Assembly (NCBI GenBank): GCA_946479035.1
Contig: CAMLDW010000021.1
Span: forward strand, 1 to 42,876
Reading direction: 5' to 3'
DNA from: an uncultured Chthonomonadaceae bacterium
Lineage (GTDB): Bacteria > Armatimonadota > Fimbriimonadia > Fimbriimonadales > Fimbriimonadaceae
DNA: 42,876 nucleotides
This document shows, piece by piece, positions 8,442-16,442 of the stretch (within the stretch, counting starts at the first letter, position 1; every line of letters starts with the position of its first letter). The position numbers and the translations under genes were made by a program. The notes beneath the pieces are model-generated. The model worked only from the letters and a program-made list of their open reading frames with translations. It ran no database searches and was not told the origin of the DNA.

Positions 8442-9141
8442 GACCGTCGTCACCGGCGCGAGCAGCGGCATCGGACGTGCGACCGCGCTGCTGCTGGCGA
8501 CCGACGGCCACGCGCTCGTCCTGACCGCGCGGCGGGAAGGCGAGCTTCGCAAGCTCGCCGAGGCGTGCCTCGCGGGCGGGGCATCGGCGGTCTCGGTCGT
8601 CGCTGGCGACCTGACCGACCCCGACCTCGCGCCTCAGCTCGCCGACGCGGCCAGGCAGTGCGGCGAAGGAGAGGTCGTGCTCGTCAACAACGCCGGCACG
8701 GCCGCGTTCGGGACGTTCCACGAGCAGCCAGTGCAGACAGCGGCATCGATGGTTGAAGTCGGGCTCGTGGCAGCGATGAGGGCCACGCACGCGTTGCTCC
8801 CTTTGATGCTGGAGGGGGCGGGCGGGATCGTCGTCAACGTGGTGAGCGTCGCTTCGACCCACGCCTTCGGCGGCGCGGAGGCCTACTGCGCCACCAAGGC
8901 CGGGCTGCTCGCGTTCTCGCGCTCGCTCGCGCTCGACTACCGCTCGAAAGGCGTTCGCGTCACGGCGCTGATGCCGGGCGCGACGGACACACCGCTCTGG
9001 GACAAGACACCGCTGCACCCGGACCGCGGCGACATGCTCCCGCCGCAGGCGGTCGCGGAGACGATCAAGATGGTGATCGATGCGCCGCGCGACAGGGCGT
9101 TCGACGAGATCGTGCTGCTGCCGCCGAAAGGGATCCTCTAG
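8428..9141 (+). CDS. Short-chain dehydrogenase/reductase
   Basis: This 237-residue classical SDR has a Rossmann fold. It carries the nucleotide-binding TGASSGIGRA at about residue 9, NNAG at about 88, catalytic Ser in NVVSVAS, and the YxxxK pair in AYCATKAG. The Arg residues after beta-2 (TARREGEL) favour NADPH over NADH. The GTG start lies inside the end of the PTPS gene (14-base overlap), which implies co-translation. A role as a sepiapterin- or pteridine-type reductase acting on the PTPS product is a reasonable inference from this fusion-like linkage, but the substrate is not visible in the sequence. The stop shares the palindrome CTAG with the convergent HNH gene. Confidence 0.87.
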   Translation: MATFRTVVTGASSGIGRATALLLATDGHALVLTARREGELRKLAEACLAGGASAVSVVAGDLTDPDLAPQLADAARQCGEGEVVLVNNAGTAAFGTFHEQPVQTAASMVEVGLVAAMRATHALLPLMLEGAGGIVVNVVSVASTHAFGGAEAYCATKAGLLAFSRSLALDYRSKGVRVTALMPGATDTPLWDKTPLHPDRGDMLPPQAVAETIKMVIDAPRDRAFDEIVLLPPKGIL

Positions 9142-9677
9142 GCGCGCGCGTACTGCTCGACGAACTCGTCGAACACGGGAAGGAAGAGCAGCCAGTCCTC
9201 GCGCTTGACCGCGTGGATGTACTTTTGCAGAGAAAGGTAAGGCACGTACTGCGGCCGCCGCGGCCGCTTGATGAGCCGCATGCGCGCTTGCTCCACGGTC
9301 TTGTCCCCTTTCTTCAGGTTGCACTTGCGACAGCAGGTGACGAGGTTGTCCCAGGAGTTGGTCCCACCGGACCAGCGCGGCACGACGTGGTCGATCGTCA
9401 GGTCCCGCGTCGAACCGCAGTACTGGCAAGCGTGGCCGTCGCGGGCCAGCACGGAATGGCGCGAGAGCCGCAATTGCGGCATCGGCCGCTTGACGTGGTA
9501 GCGCATCCGTACGACGGACGGGGCGGTCCACTCATTCTCGCTCGAGCGGATCCGAAGCTCGGAGTCCTTGAGGACCTCGGCCTTGCCCACGAGCACCAGG
9601 GAGACGGCCCGACGGACGTTGCAGACGTTCAGCGGCTCATAGTTCGCGTTGAGCAGCAGTACGTCGTAGTCAGACAT
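9138..9677 (-). CDS. HNH endonuclease family protein
   Basis: This 179-residue protein belongs to the widespread chromosomal HNH family that opens with VLLLNANYEPLNVCNVRRAV. An N-terminal alpha/beta region (1-75) is followed by the HNH nuclease fold at about 80-130. The fold has one zinc CxxC pair in ACQYCGS, the catalytic segment DLTIDHVVPRWSGG, a second pair in CCRKCNLKKGDKT, and the N of DNLVTCC. The family is generally treated as a housekeeping nuclease of unknown role rather than a homing or restriction enzyme. The ATG has AAGGGGG upstream. Its 5' region holds a structured leader ending in an intrinsic terminator, which suggests attenuation. Confidence 0.88.
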   Translation of the reverse strand: MSDYDVLLLNANYEPLNVCNVRRAVSLVLVGKAEVLKDSELRIRSSENEWTAPSVVRMRYHVKRPMPQLRLSRHSVLARDGHACQYCGSTRDLTIDHVVPRWSGGTNSWDNLVTCCRKCNLKKGDKTVEQARMRLIKRPRRPQYVPYLSLQKYIHAVKREDWLLFLPVFDEFVEQYARA

Positions 9678-9696
9678 CAGGCCCCCTTACACACAA

Positions 9697-9726
9697 AAGG
9701 CCCGTATGCGCTGGCATACGGACCTT
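9697..9726 (-). terminator. Intrinsic terminator just upstream of HNH gene
   Basis: On the minus strand AAGG-T-CCGTATGC, loop CAGC, GCATACGG-G-CCTT forms a 12-pair stem with one mismatch, followed by TTGTGTGT. The T-run continues from the stem (CCTTTTGTGTGT). It ends only about 8 bases before the AAGGGGG ribosome binding site of the HNH gene on the same strand. It can therefore either end a separate short RNA or act as an attenuator for the HNH gene. Confidence 0.65.
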
Positions 9727-9880
9727 GGCACGCGCCGGGGTCGCCGGGCGTATCAATGTGTCGGCCCACTCTGCGGGCCGACTTAGACGTATGCGAGACA
9801 CGGTGCTGGCATGCATCACTGGTTCTTTACGACCGAATGCCATAGTTTGGCTCGGACGTTGCCGAAAGTTATATCAGATT
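9697..9880 (-). ncRNA. Candidate structured leader RNA or small RNA
   Basis: The 318-base divergent gap between the HNH gene and murA has no coding sequence. Its minus strand carries a series of stems. The first is TGGCAT/ATGCCA (arms about 9837-9842 and 9807-9812). The second is the perfect 8-pair stem GTCGGCCC/GGGCCGAC (9760-9782), and the last is the terminator at 9697-9726. Possible minus-strand -10 boxes are TAAAAT and TATAAC, both near 9865-9885. It does not match the consensus I know for tmRNA, RNase P, SRP or 6S RNA. The 5' end is a guess. Confidence 0.35.
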
Positions 9881-9903
9881 TTACCGGAAGAGGGTGCCCG
9901 TAA

Positions 9904-9930
9904 TTGTCACAGGGGCCCTTCCGGTACAAT
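9904..9930 (+). promoter_or_regulatory. murA promoter candidate
   Basis: TTGTCA (9904-9909) and TACAAT (9925-9930) are separated by 15 bases, a slightly short sigma70-type spacing. The predicted start near 9937 gives a leader of about 60 bases before the ATG at 9996. A purine-rich GGGGGCGGGG sequence lies about 15 bases before that ATG. Confidence 0.4.
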
Positions 9931-9995
9931 TGTCGGCGTTTTGAAGTCGCGGCCCCATGCCGATGATTTACCAGGGGGCGGGGCGAACTCAACTT

Positions 9996-11290
9996 ATGGA
10001 CGTACTGCGGATTCGGGGCGGCAACCGGCTTAAGGGCGCCGTCGAGGTGCCCGGGAGCAAAAACGCCTCCCTGGCGGTCCTTGCCTCCATCCCCCTCACC
10101 AAGGGCAAGGTCGTCTTGCACAACGTCCCCGAGATCTCGGACGTCCGGATCAAGCTGGCGCTGCTCGAGGACTTCGGCGCCAAGGTGGAGTGGCGCGAAG
10201 GGTCGGTGTTCATCGACTGCTCCGAGATCCACCACCACGAGCCCGACGAGACGCGCGTGCGCCCGATCCGGACCTCGTTCTACCTGCTTGGGCCGCTCCT
10301 GGCGAGGCTGGGCAAGGCGTTCCTGCCTATGCCGGGCGGCTGCCTCATCGGCGCACGCCCTGTGGACTTCCACCTCAAGGGCCTTGCGGCTCTCGGGGCC
10401 ACGGTCGAGATCGTCAACGGCTGCTACGTCGCTTCGACCGATGGGCTGGTCGGGACCGAGATATACTTCGACTTCCCAAGCGCTGGGGCGACCCAGCACC
10501 TGATGTCCACGGCGGCGCTGGCAAAGGGCGTGACGTCGATCCACAACGCCGCGATGGAACCGGAGATCGTGTCGCTCGCGCAGTTCCTCAACAAGATGGG
10601 CGCGCGGATCGAGGGCGCGGGCACGAGCTCCATCACGGTCATCGGCGTCGAGGAGCTCGGAGACTGCGAGTTCACTATCCCGGCCGACCGCCTTCAGGCC
10701 GGAACATACCTCTTGGCCGCGGCAGCCACGCGCGGCGACATCACCGTGCGCGGAGTGCTGCCTGAGCACCAGACCGCGATGGTCACCAAGCTCAAGGAGG
10801 CGGGCGCGGAGGCCGAGGAAGGCGCGGACTGGGTGCGCGTGTTCACCGACAAGCGGCTCAAGGGAATCCGAGTCAAGACGATGCCGTATCCCGGCTTCCC
10901 CACAGACATGCAGCAACCGATGGCCGCCGTGCTGACCACTGCAAAAGGGAACAGCGTGGTCGAAGAGACGATCTACGAGAGCCGGATCGGCCACGTCCCG
11001 GAGCTGAACCGCATGGGCGCGAAGGTCCGGGTCGAGGGCCGCGCGACGCTCATCGAGGGCGTGCAGTCGCTCACAGGGGCTGTGGTCTTGGCCAGCGACC
11101 TTCGGGCAGGCGCGGCGCTCTGCTTGGCCGCGCTCGGCGCCATAGGCGAAACGTTCGTCAGGAACGTCCATTTCATCGACCGGGGCTACGATCGGCTTGA
11201 AGAGCGCCTCACCGCGCTCGGGGGCGAGATCGAGAGGCTCGACGAGGAGACCTGGGAGCGCGATTACGCTCACGGGCTAAAATCGGGCAG

Positions 11291-11294
<4 letters not shown>
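9996..11294 (+). CDS. murA: UDP-N-acetylglucosamine 1-carboxyvinyltransferase
   Basis: MurA makes the first committed step of peptidoglycan synthesis in the cytoplasm, moving enolpyruvate from PEP to UDP-GlcNAc. The 432-residue length is normal. The product opens with LRIRGGNRLKGAVEVPGSKNA and keeps the substrate Lys/Asn. It has the flexible-loop Cys in PGGCLIGARPVD, the residue attacked by fosfomycin, so it is the Cys form. It ends with the RGYDRLEERLTALG motif. The ATG at 9996 fits the family N-terminus; ATGs at 9957 and 9963 would add 11-13 non-conserved residues. The stop overlaps the mreB TTG start. Linking murA to mreB couples wall precursor supply to cell shape. Confidence 0.95.
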
Positions 11295-12304
<1,010 letters not shown>

Positions 12305-12309
12305 CCCGA

Positions 12310-12843
12310 ATGAAGAGAACACTCGCACCCATGCTCGCGCTCTGTCTCGGCCACGCCGCCCTGGCCCAAGGTGCGCAGGTGACCGTCGGCGAGGCGAACG
12401 CCGTGCTCGACAAGGTCGACGCCGCAGTCCGCAAGGTCCTCAAGATGGCGCCGGCAGAGCCTGCAACCGACAAGTCCAAGCAGCCAGTCACGCGGGCCCA
12501 GGTCATCGCGAAGCTCGACGCGCTCTTCGAGTCCTATAGGCCCAGCTTCCAGTACACCCCTCGGCCTTTCAGGACCGCGCCAGAGGTGGCGGCCAAGTTC
12601 AACCCCGACCCAGCCGTGCGCGCCAAGATCGAAAAGCTGGCCCGCTGGGGCTGTATCGGGCCCGTCGGGCCGCTCGTGACCGGCCCTGGCGAGACGCTCT
12701 CGACCGCGCAGTTCGGCGAGGCGGTCGGGTACTTCATTAGCCAGGTCGCGGCGCTGACCTACTTCGCGGACCCAAAATGGGTCCCGACTCTGCAGCCTCC
12801 GGGCAAGGGCGCCGGTTCCTTGGGTGGTTCGGGCTCGGATTAA
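12310..12843 (+). CDS. Secreted protein with SLH-like segments
   Basis: This 177-residue exported protein has a signal peptide, KRTLAPMLALCLGHAALAQG, probably cut after LAQ. The mature part has two stretches resembling S-layer homology helices: QPVTRAQVIAKLDALFE at about 57-73, and IEKLARWGCIGPVGPL followed by LSTAQFGEAVGYFISQVA at about 108-145. These match the SLH pattern of a Trp/Gly-containing helix followed by a LTRAEF-like helix, but the canonical ITYD/TRAE signature is not exact. The tail is Gly/Ser-rich. It lies 5 bases after mreB, which suggests an envelope role. The family call is tentative. Confidence 0.6.
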   Translation: MKRTLAPMLALCLGHAALAQGAQVTVGEANAVLDKVDAAVRKVLKMAPAEPATDKSKQPVTRAQVIAKLDALFESYRPSFQYTPRPFRTAPEVAAKFNPDPAVRAKIEKLARWGCIGPVGPLVTGPGETLSTAQFGEAVGYFISQVAALTYFADPKWVPTLQPPGKGAGSLGGSGSD

Positions 12844-12847
12844 TACC

Positions 12848-12853
12848 GATAAT
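12848..12853 (+). promoter_or_regulatory. -10 box of GAF-PAS kinase gene, leaderless type
   Basis: GATAAT is followed by eight bases (CCTAGGGG) and the ATG at 12862. The purine run is too close to the ATG to act as a standard ribosome binding site. It is probably the promoter of the two-component operon. Confidence 0.45.
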
Positions 12854-12861
12854 CCTAGGGG

Positions 12862-14385
12862 ATGAGTGCGGCTGCTGCCTGGAGCCACGACGAGTCATGG
12901 AACATTCTCAGCCTCAGCGAGCTCGCTGACGGCGACCTTGACGCGTACCTCCAGCGCGTAGCCGAGAGCGCCGCGGCCCAGTTCGAGGCGACCGGCGCCT
13001 CGATCTTCCTGAAGGACGAGGAGCCCGGCCTCTTTCGGCTGCGGGCCCGCGCCGGCAGGCAATCGACCGTCCCAAAGACCGCGCTGATCGTGCAAGGCAA
13101 GGGGCTGGCTGGGCGCGTCGTCTCTGCTGGCCGGGCGCGGATCCTGGGAGACCTGAGCAAGGACTCGGCCTTCACTGACATCGCCCCGAAGGACCGTTCG
13201 TCCGTCTCGTCTTCGCTCGTCGTGCCGCTGCTCGAGCCCAACGGCCAGGCGCTCGGCGTACTCAACCTCTCGCGCCACAAGGGGATCGGCCCGTTCGTGG
13301 AGCAGGACCTTGAGCGCGCAAAGGCGGTCGCGGCGGTCGTCTCGCTGGCCGTTTCCAACGCTCGGTTGCTCGATAGCCTCACGCGCCAGATGAACGAGCT
13401 GCAGGCGACGACCGAAAAGCTGCAGGCGGTGTTCGACAGCGTCGGCAGCGCGCTCATCGTACTGGACGAACGCGGCGTAGTCGTGGAGTACAACGAGCCC
13501 GCGCTGGCCTACCTCTCGCCCGATCCGGACGCGTGGCTCGGTTCGGAGGCCTTCGCCCCAGCGTTCCAAAAGGCGGTGCGGACGATCCGAGAGACCGCCG
13601 GCTCCGAGTCCGTGCGGGTCTTCGACGTCCAGGTGGGCAAGAGCTGGCTCTTGCACGGCACGCACTTGAAGTCGGGCGGCGTGGTGCTCGCCGTGATGGA
13701 CCTGACCGAGCACGAGCACGCGCTTCGCGAGACGGAGCGCCTGCGGCGCCTCGCGGAGATCGGTCAGATGACCGCAGCGGTGGCGCACGAGATCCGCAAC
13801 CCGCTGACGGGAATCCGCTCGGCCGCGCAGATGGTACGCGACGACCCGAGCCTGGCCGACGAGTTCCTCGGGATGATCGAGGAGGAGGTTCTCAAGCTGA
13901 ACACGCTCTGTGAGGAGTTCCTGGCCTTCTCCAAGCCGCTGGTACTGGACTGGCAGGACGCCGACCTCGCGGCGCTCGTCAAGGGCGTGTGCGACCGTTG
14001 CAGGCCCGAGTTCGATGAGGACGGGGTCTCCCTGGCCCTAGAAGCCGAACCAGAATTGCCGACAATCAAACTGGACAAGCGGCGGGTCGAGCAGGTCGTG
14101 CTCAACCTTCTGCGAAACGCCCGTCAGGCGTGCAAACTGGGGGGCAAGGTCGAGGTCGCGGTCTCTGCGGGCAGGTTTACGGTCAAGGACGACGGGCAAG
14201 GGATGTCCCCGGCGCAGACCGAGCGGCTCTTCTCGCCGTTCTACACGACCAAGGCTGATGGCACCGGGCTCGGGCTGTGCAACGTCCGGCGCATTCTGGA
14301 CGAGCACGGAGCGAAGGTGAAGGTGCAGTCAAAGCCCGGCCTGGGGAGCACTTTCTACGTGGAGTTCGATAGGAGCAAGAGTTGA
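12862..14385 (+). CDS. Soluble GAF-PAS sensor histidine kinase
   Basis: This 507-residue kinase has no membrane segment, so it senses a cytoplasmic signal. The order is GAF domain (about 20-170), a short coiled coil (about 172-190), PAS domain (about 186-285), HisKA dimerisation box with phospho-acceptor H309 in VAHEIRNPLTGI, and HATPase_c. The HATPase has the N-box NLLRNARQA, G1 box VKDDGQGMSP and G2 box GTGLGLCNV. This is the NtrB-like layout and fits the downstream sigma54-type regulator, whose TTG start overlaps the stop (TTGA). The ligand of the GAF and PAS domains is not evident. Confidence 0.93.
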   Translation: MSAAAAWSHDESWNILSLSELADGDLDAYLQRVAESAAAQFEATGASIFLKDEEPGLFRLRARAGRQSTVPKTALIVQGKGLAGRVVSAGRARILGDLSKDSAFTDIAPKDRSSVSSSLVVPLLEPNGQALGVLNLSRHKGIGPFVEQDLERAKAVAAVVSLAVSNARLLDSLTRQMNELQATTEKLQAVFDSVGSALIVLDERGVVVEYNEPALAYLSPDPDAWLGSEAFAPAFQKAVRTIRETAGSESVRVFDVQVGKSWLLHGTHLKSGGVVLAVMDLTEHEHALRETERLRRLAEIGQMTAAVAHEIRNPLTGIRSAAQMVRDDPSLADEFLGMIEEEVLKLNTLCEEFLAFSKPLVLDWQDADLAALVKGVCDRCRPEFDEDGVSLALEAEPELPTIKLDKRRVEQVVLNLLRNARQACKLGGKVEVAVSAGRFTVKDDGQGMSPAQTERLFSPFYTTKADGTGLGLCNVRRILDEHGAKVKVQSKPGLGSTFYVEFDRSKS

Positions 14386-15557
14386 GCGAAAAGAAGCGAG
14401 TGCTCGTTGTTGACGATGAGGCGAACATCCGCAGGATCCTGCAGGCCGCGCTCGACAAGGCCGGCCACCACACGCTCATCGCCGAGAACGGCGACACCGC
14501 GCTCGCGTTCCTCAAGTCCGAACCGATCGACTGCGTGCTGACGGACGTGACGATGCCCGGTATCGACGGGTACGAGCTCCAGCGCGCGGTGCACCAGTCT
14601 TGGCCGAACGTCCCTGTCGTCATCATGACGGCGTACGGCACTATCCCGCAGGCGGTCCAATCCATCCGCGACGGCGCGTTTGAGTACATCACCAAGCCGT
14701 TCGACCTCGATACCGTGAAAAAGGTCATCAAGGCGGCGCTCAAGAGCACTGAGACCAAAGAGCCTGCGCGCGACGTGGCGCACAAGTCGAGCAAGACCTT
14801 CATCGCCGAGTCTCCAGAGATGAAGGAGGTCTTGCAGACGATCCAAAAGGTCGCCGATTCCCGCGCGACGATCCTGATCACCGGCGAGAGCGGGACAGGC
14901 AAGGAGGTCGTCGCGCGCCTGATGCACGATTATTCTCTGCGTTCGGCCGGGCCGTACGTGGCGCTCAGCTGCGCCGCGCTGCCGGAGACCCTCCTGGAAA
15001 GCGAGCTGTTCGGCTATGTCAAGGGCGCTTTTACCGGGGCAGACGCCGACAAGATGGGGCGCTTCGAGACCGCCACGGGCGGGACGCTCTTTCTCGACGA
15101 GATCGGCGACGTCCCCGCTCCGACGCAGGTCAAGCTGCTACGGGTCTTACAAGAAAGGGAAGTGGAGCGGCTCGGAGCGACCAAGCCCTCGCCGATCGAC
15201 GTGAGGCTCGTCACGGCGACCAACCGCGACCTCGGCGAAGCGGTCGAGGAAGGAACGTTCCGCCTGGACCTGATGTACCGTCTGCAGGTCGTAGAATTGC
15301 ACTTGCCGCCGCTCCGCGAACGAAAGGCGGACATCATGCCGCTCGCGGAGCCCTTCCTAGCCAAGTTCTCGCGCGAGAACGGCCGCAAGATGCTCCGCGT
15401 CTCCGACCAGGCGCTCCAATTCCTGCTCGGATACGCCTGGCCAGGGAACGTGCGAGAGCTCGAGAACATGATGGAGCGGGCCGTCGTGCTCGCCGGCCGT
15501 GACGACGAGGCCCTCACCCCCGACCACCTCCCCAAGCACGTTAAAGCCGCCGCTTAA
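14382..15557 (+). CDS. NtrC-type response regulator lacking DNA-binding domain
   Basis: This is a sigma54 activator of 391 residues. The receiver domain (about 5-118) has D11-D12, phospho-acceptor D55 and the KPFD Lys. The AAA+ domain (about 140-375) has Walker A GESGTGKE (168-175), the sigma54-contact motif GAFTGA (215-220), Walker B LFLDEIGD and the sensor II region YAWPGNVRELEN. The family normally continues with a Fis-type helix-turn-helix to about 450-470 residues, but here the protein ends at DHLPKHVKAAA, just after the AAA+ lid. No Fis-like coding follows, so this is not an obvious frameshift. It presumably activates sigma54 promoters from solution, like FlgR-type proteins. The start is the TTG overlapping the kinase stop. 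Confidence 0.92.
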   Translation: MSEKKRVLVVDDEANIRRILQAALDKAGHHTLIAENGDTALAFLKSEPIDCVLTDVTMPGIDGYELQRAVHQSWPNVPVVIMTAYGTIPQAVQSIRDGAFEYITKPFDLDTVKKVIKAALKSTETKEPARDVAHKSSKTFIAESPEMKEVLQTIQKVADSRATILITGESGTGKEVVARLMHDYSLRSAGPYVALSCAALPETLLESELFGYVKGAFTGADADKMGRFETATGGTLFLDEIGDVPAPTQVKLLRVLQEREVERLGATKPSPIDVRLVTATNRDLGEAVEEGTFRLDLMYRLQVVELHLPPLRERKADIMPLAEPFLAKFSRENGRKMLRVSDQALQFLLGYAWPGNVRELENMMERAVVLAGRDDEALTPDHLPKHVKAAA

Positions 15558-15797
15558 GGCCTAAATAGGCGAACCGTAGCTCCCCCTCCGCGTGTCTAAT
15601 GGGTAGCAACGGTGGTGGCCGCACACCGGACAAGGGTGAGTCTGCTGGCCGTTCGTCCGTGTAGGTTCGGGCCCAGAAGTTGCACAAGACTGGTCGGGCC
15701 TATTCCCAGCCCAGGTTCCAGGAACATTGGACGCCTACCCGGGGTTAGACCAAAAAGAGATAAGTCCAGATTGCAGGCAAAAGCGCGAGGTGAAGAG
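15558..15797 (+). promoter_or_regulatory. 240-base non-coding leader before sigma factor gene
   Basis: I see no convincing gene here. An imperfect stem ACACCGGAC/GTCCGTGT brackets about 15626-15658. GGAAC followed by a GTT-AGAC stretch (15722-15751) faintly recalls an ECF-type promoter, which would fit autoregulation, but the match is poor. AAAAAGAGATAAG precedes the ribosome binding site GAGGTGAAGAG. Confidence 0.3.
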
Positions 15798-16376
15798 ATG
15801 ACACTGACACTTGAAGACCAGGCCGTGTTCAACGCCCAAATGCGTCGGACGTACAAGAAGGTCTTCAACCTTGCCTATCGGCTGTCCGGCGATAGGGGGG
15901 ACGCGGAGGATCTGACCCAAGAAGCGTTCTACAGGGCCTACCGCAGCTTCGAGACTTACGAAGGCGACAAGCCGTTTGAGAACTGGATCTTCCGGATCCT
16001 GACCCGGCTCTTTTTGGACCTCAACCGGAGTCGGCGGCGCAGGGTCAAGACAGTGAGCTTCGATTCGCCGATCCAGCCGGACGGCTCGGACGACACGGTG
16101 ATGTTCGAGTCCGCGGACGTCAGGCCGACGCCGGAAGACGAGCTGGTTTCCAGCGCGGTCTCTGAGGAGATGGAGCGCTCGCTCCGGCGCCTGAGCGCCG
16201 AGCAGCGCCGACTGGTGTGGCTGGCGGACGTACAGGGAGTCTCGTACAGCGAGATAGCGACGATATTCAAGGCGCCGGTCGGCACGATCCGATCGCGGCT
16301 GCACAGGGCGCACAAACAGCTTCGGGCTTGCCTAGAGCAGGTTAAGTCCGAAGGCGGTCGGCTCTGCCCCTCCTGA
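15798..16376 (+). CDS. ECF-type RNA polymerase sigma factor
   Basis: This 192-residue sigma70-family factor has only regions 2 and 4. Region 2 (about 18-82) contains RLSGDRGDAEDLTQEAF, the core-binding and -10 recognition helices, and an Arg-rich end (LDLNRSRRRR). Region 4 (about 127-180) has the helix-turn-helix VSYSEIATIFKAPVGTIRSR. The ATG at 15798 is supported by GAGGTGAAG about 5 bases upstream; the frame is open further up but lacks sigma similarity. No anti-sigma gene lies next to it, so control is by another route or acts on expression. The target regulon is unknown. Confidence 0.92.
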   Translation: MTLTLEDQAVFNAQMRRTYKKVFNLAYRLSGDRGDAEDLTQEAFYRAYRSFETYEGDKPFENWIFRILTRLFLDLNRSRRRRVKTVSFDSPIQPDGSDDTVMFESADVRPTPEDELVSSAVSEEMERSLRRLSAEQRRLVWLADVQGVSYSEIATIFKAPVGTIRSRLHRAHKQLRACLEQVKSEGGRLCPS

Positions 16377-16405
16377 GGGCCGACCTGTCTGACCTACCCG
16401 GCAAA

Positions 16406-16429
16406 GGGCCCCGACGACCGTCGGGGCCC
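16406..16429. terminator. Strong bidirectional terminator
   Basis: A perfect 10-pair stem, GGGCCCCGAC and GTCGGGGCCC with loop GACC, lies between the sigma gene and the convergent hydrolase gene. AAA precedes it and CTTTCTT follows on the plus strand; on the minus strand the stem is followed by TTT. It can serve both genes. Confidence 0.75.
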
Positions 16430-16442
16430 GCCTTTCTTGGGC

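Noticed and set aside
9678..9995. Possible tRNA, tmRNA, RNase P, 6S or SRP RNA in the HNH-murA gap
   Set aside because: No T-loop GGTTCRA with matching acceptor stem, no tmRNA ends, and no conserved P or SRP motifs were found. Only the generic structured leader is kept.
15720..15755. ECF promoter (GGAAC and GTC) for sigma autoregulation
   Set aside because: GGAAC is present, but the spacing and -10 half are poor, so it is not listed as a promoter.
15540..15800. Frameshift that would restore a C-terminal HTH to the response regulator
   Set aside because: Reading the downstream bases in the other frames shows no Fis-like helix-turn-helix before the sigma gene.
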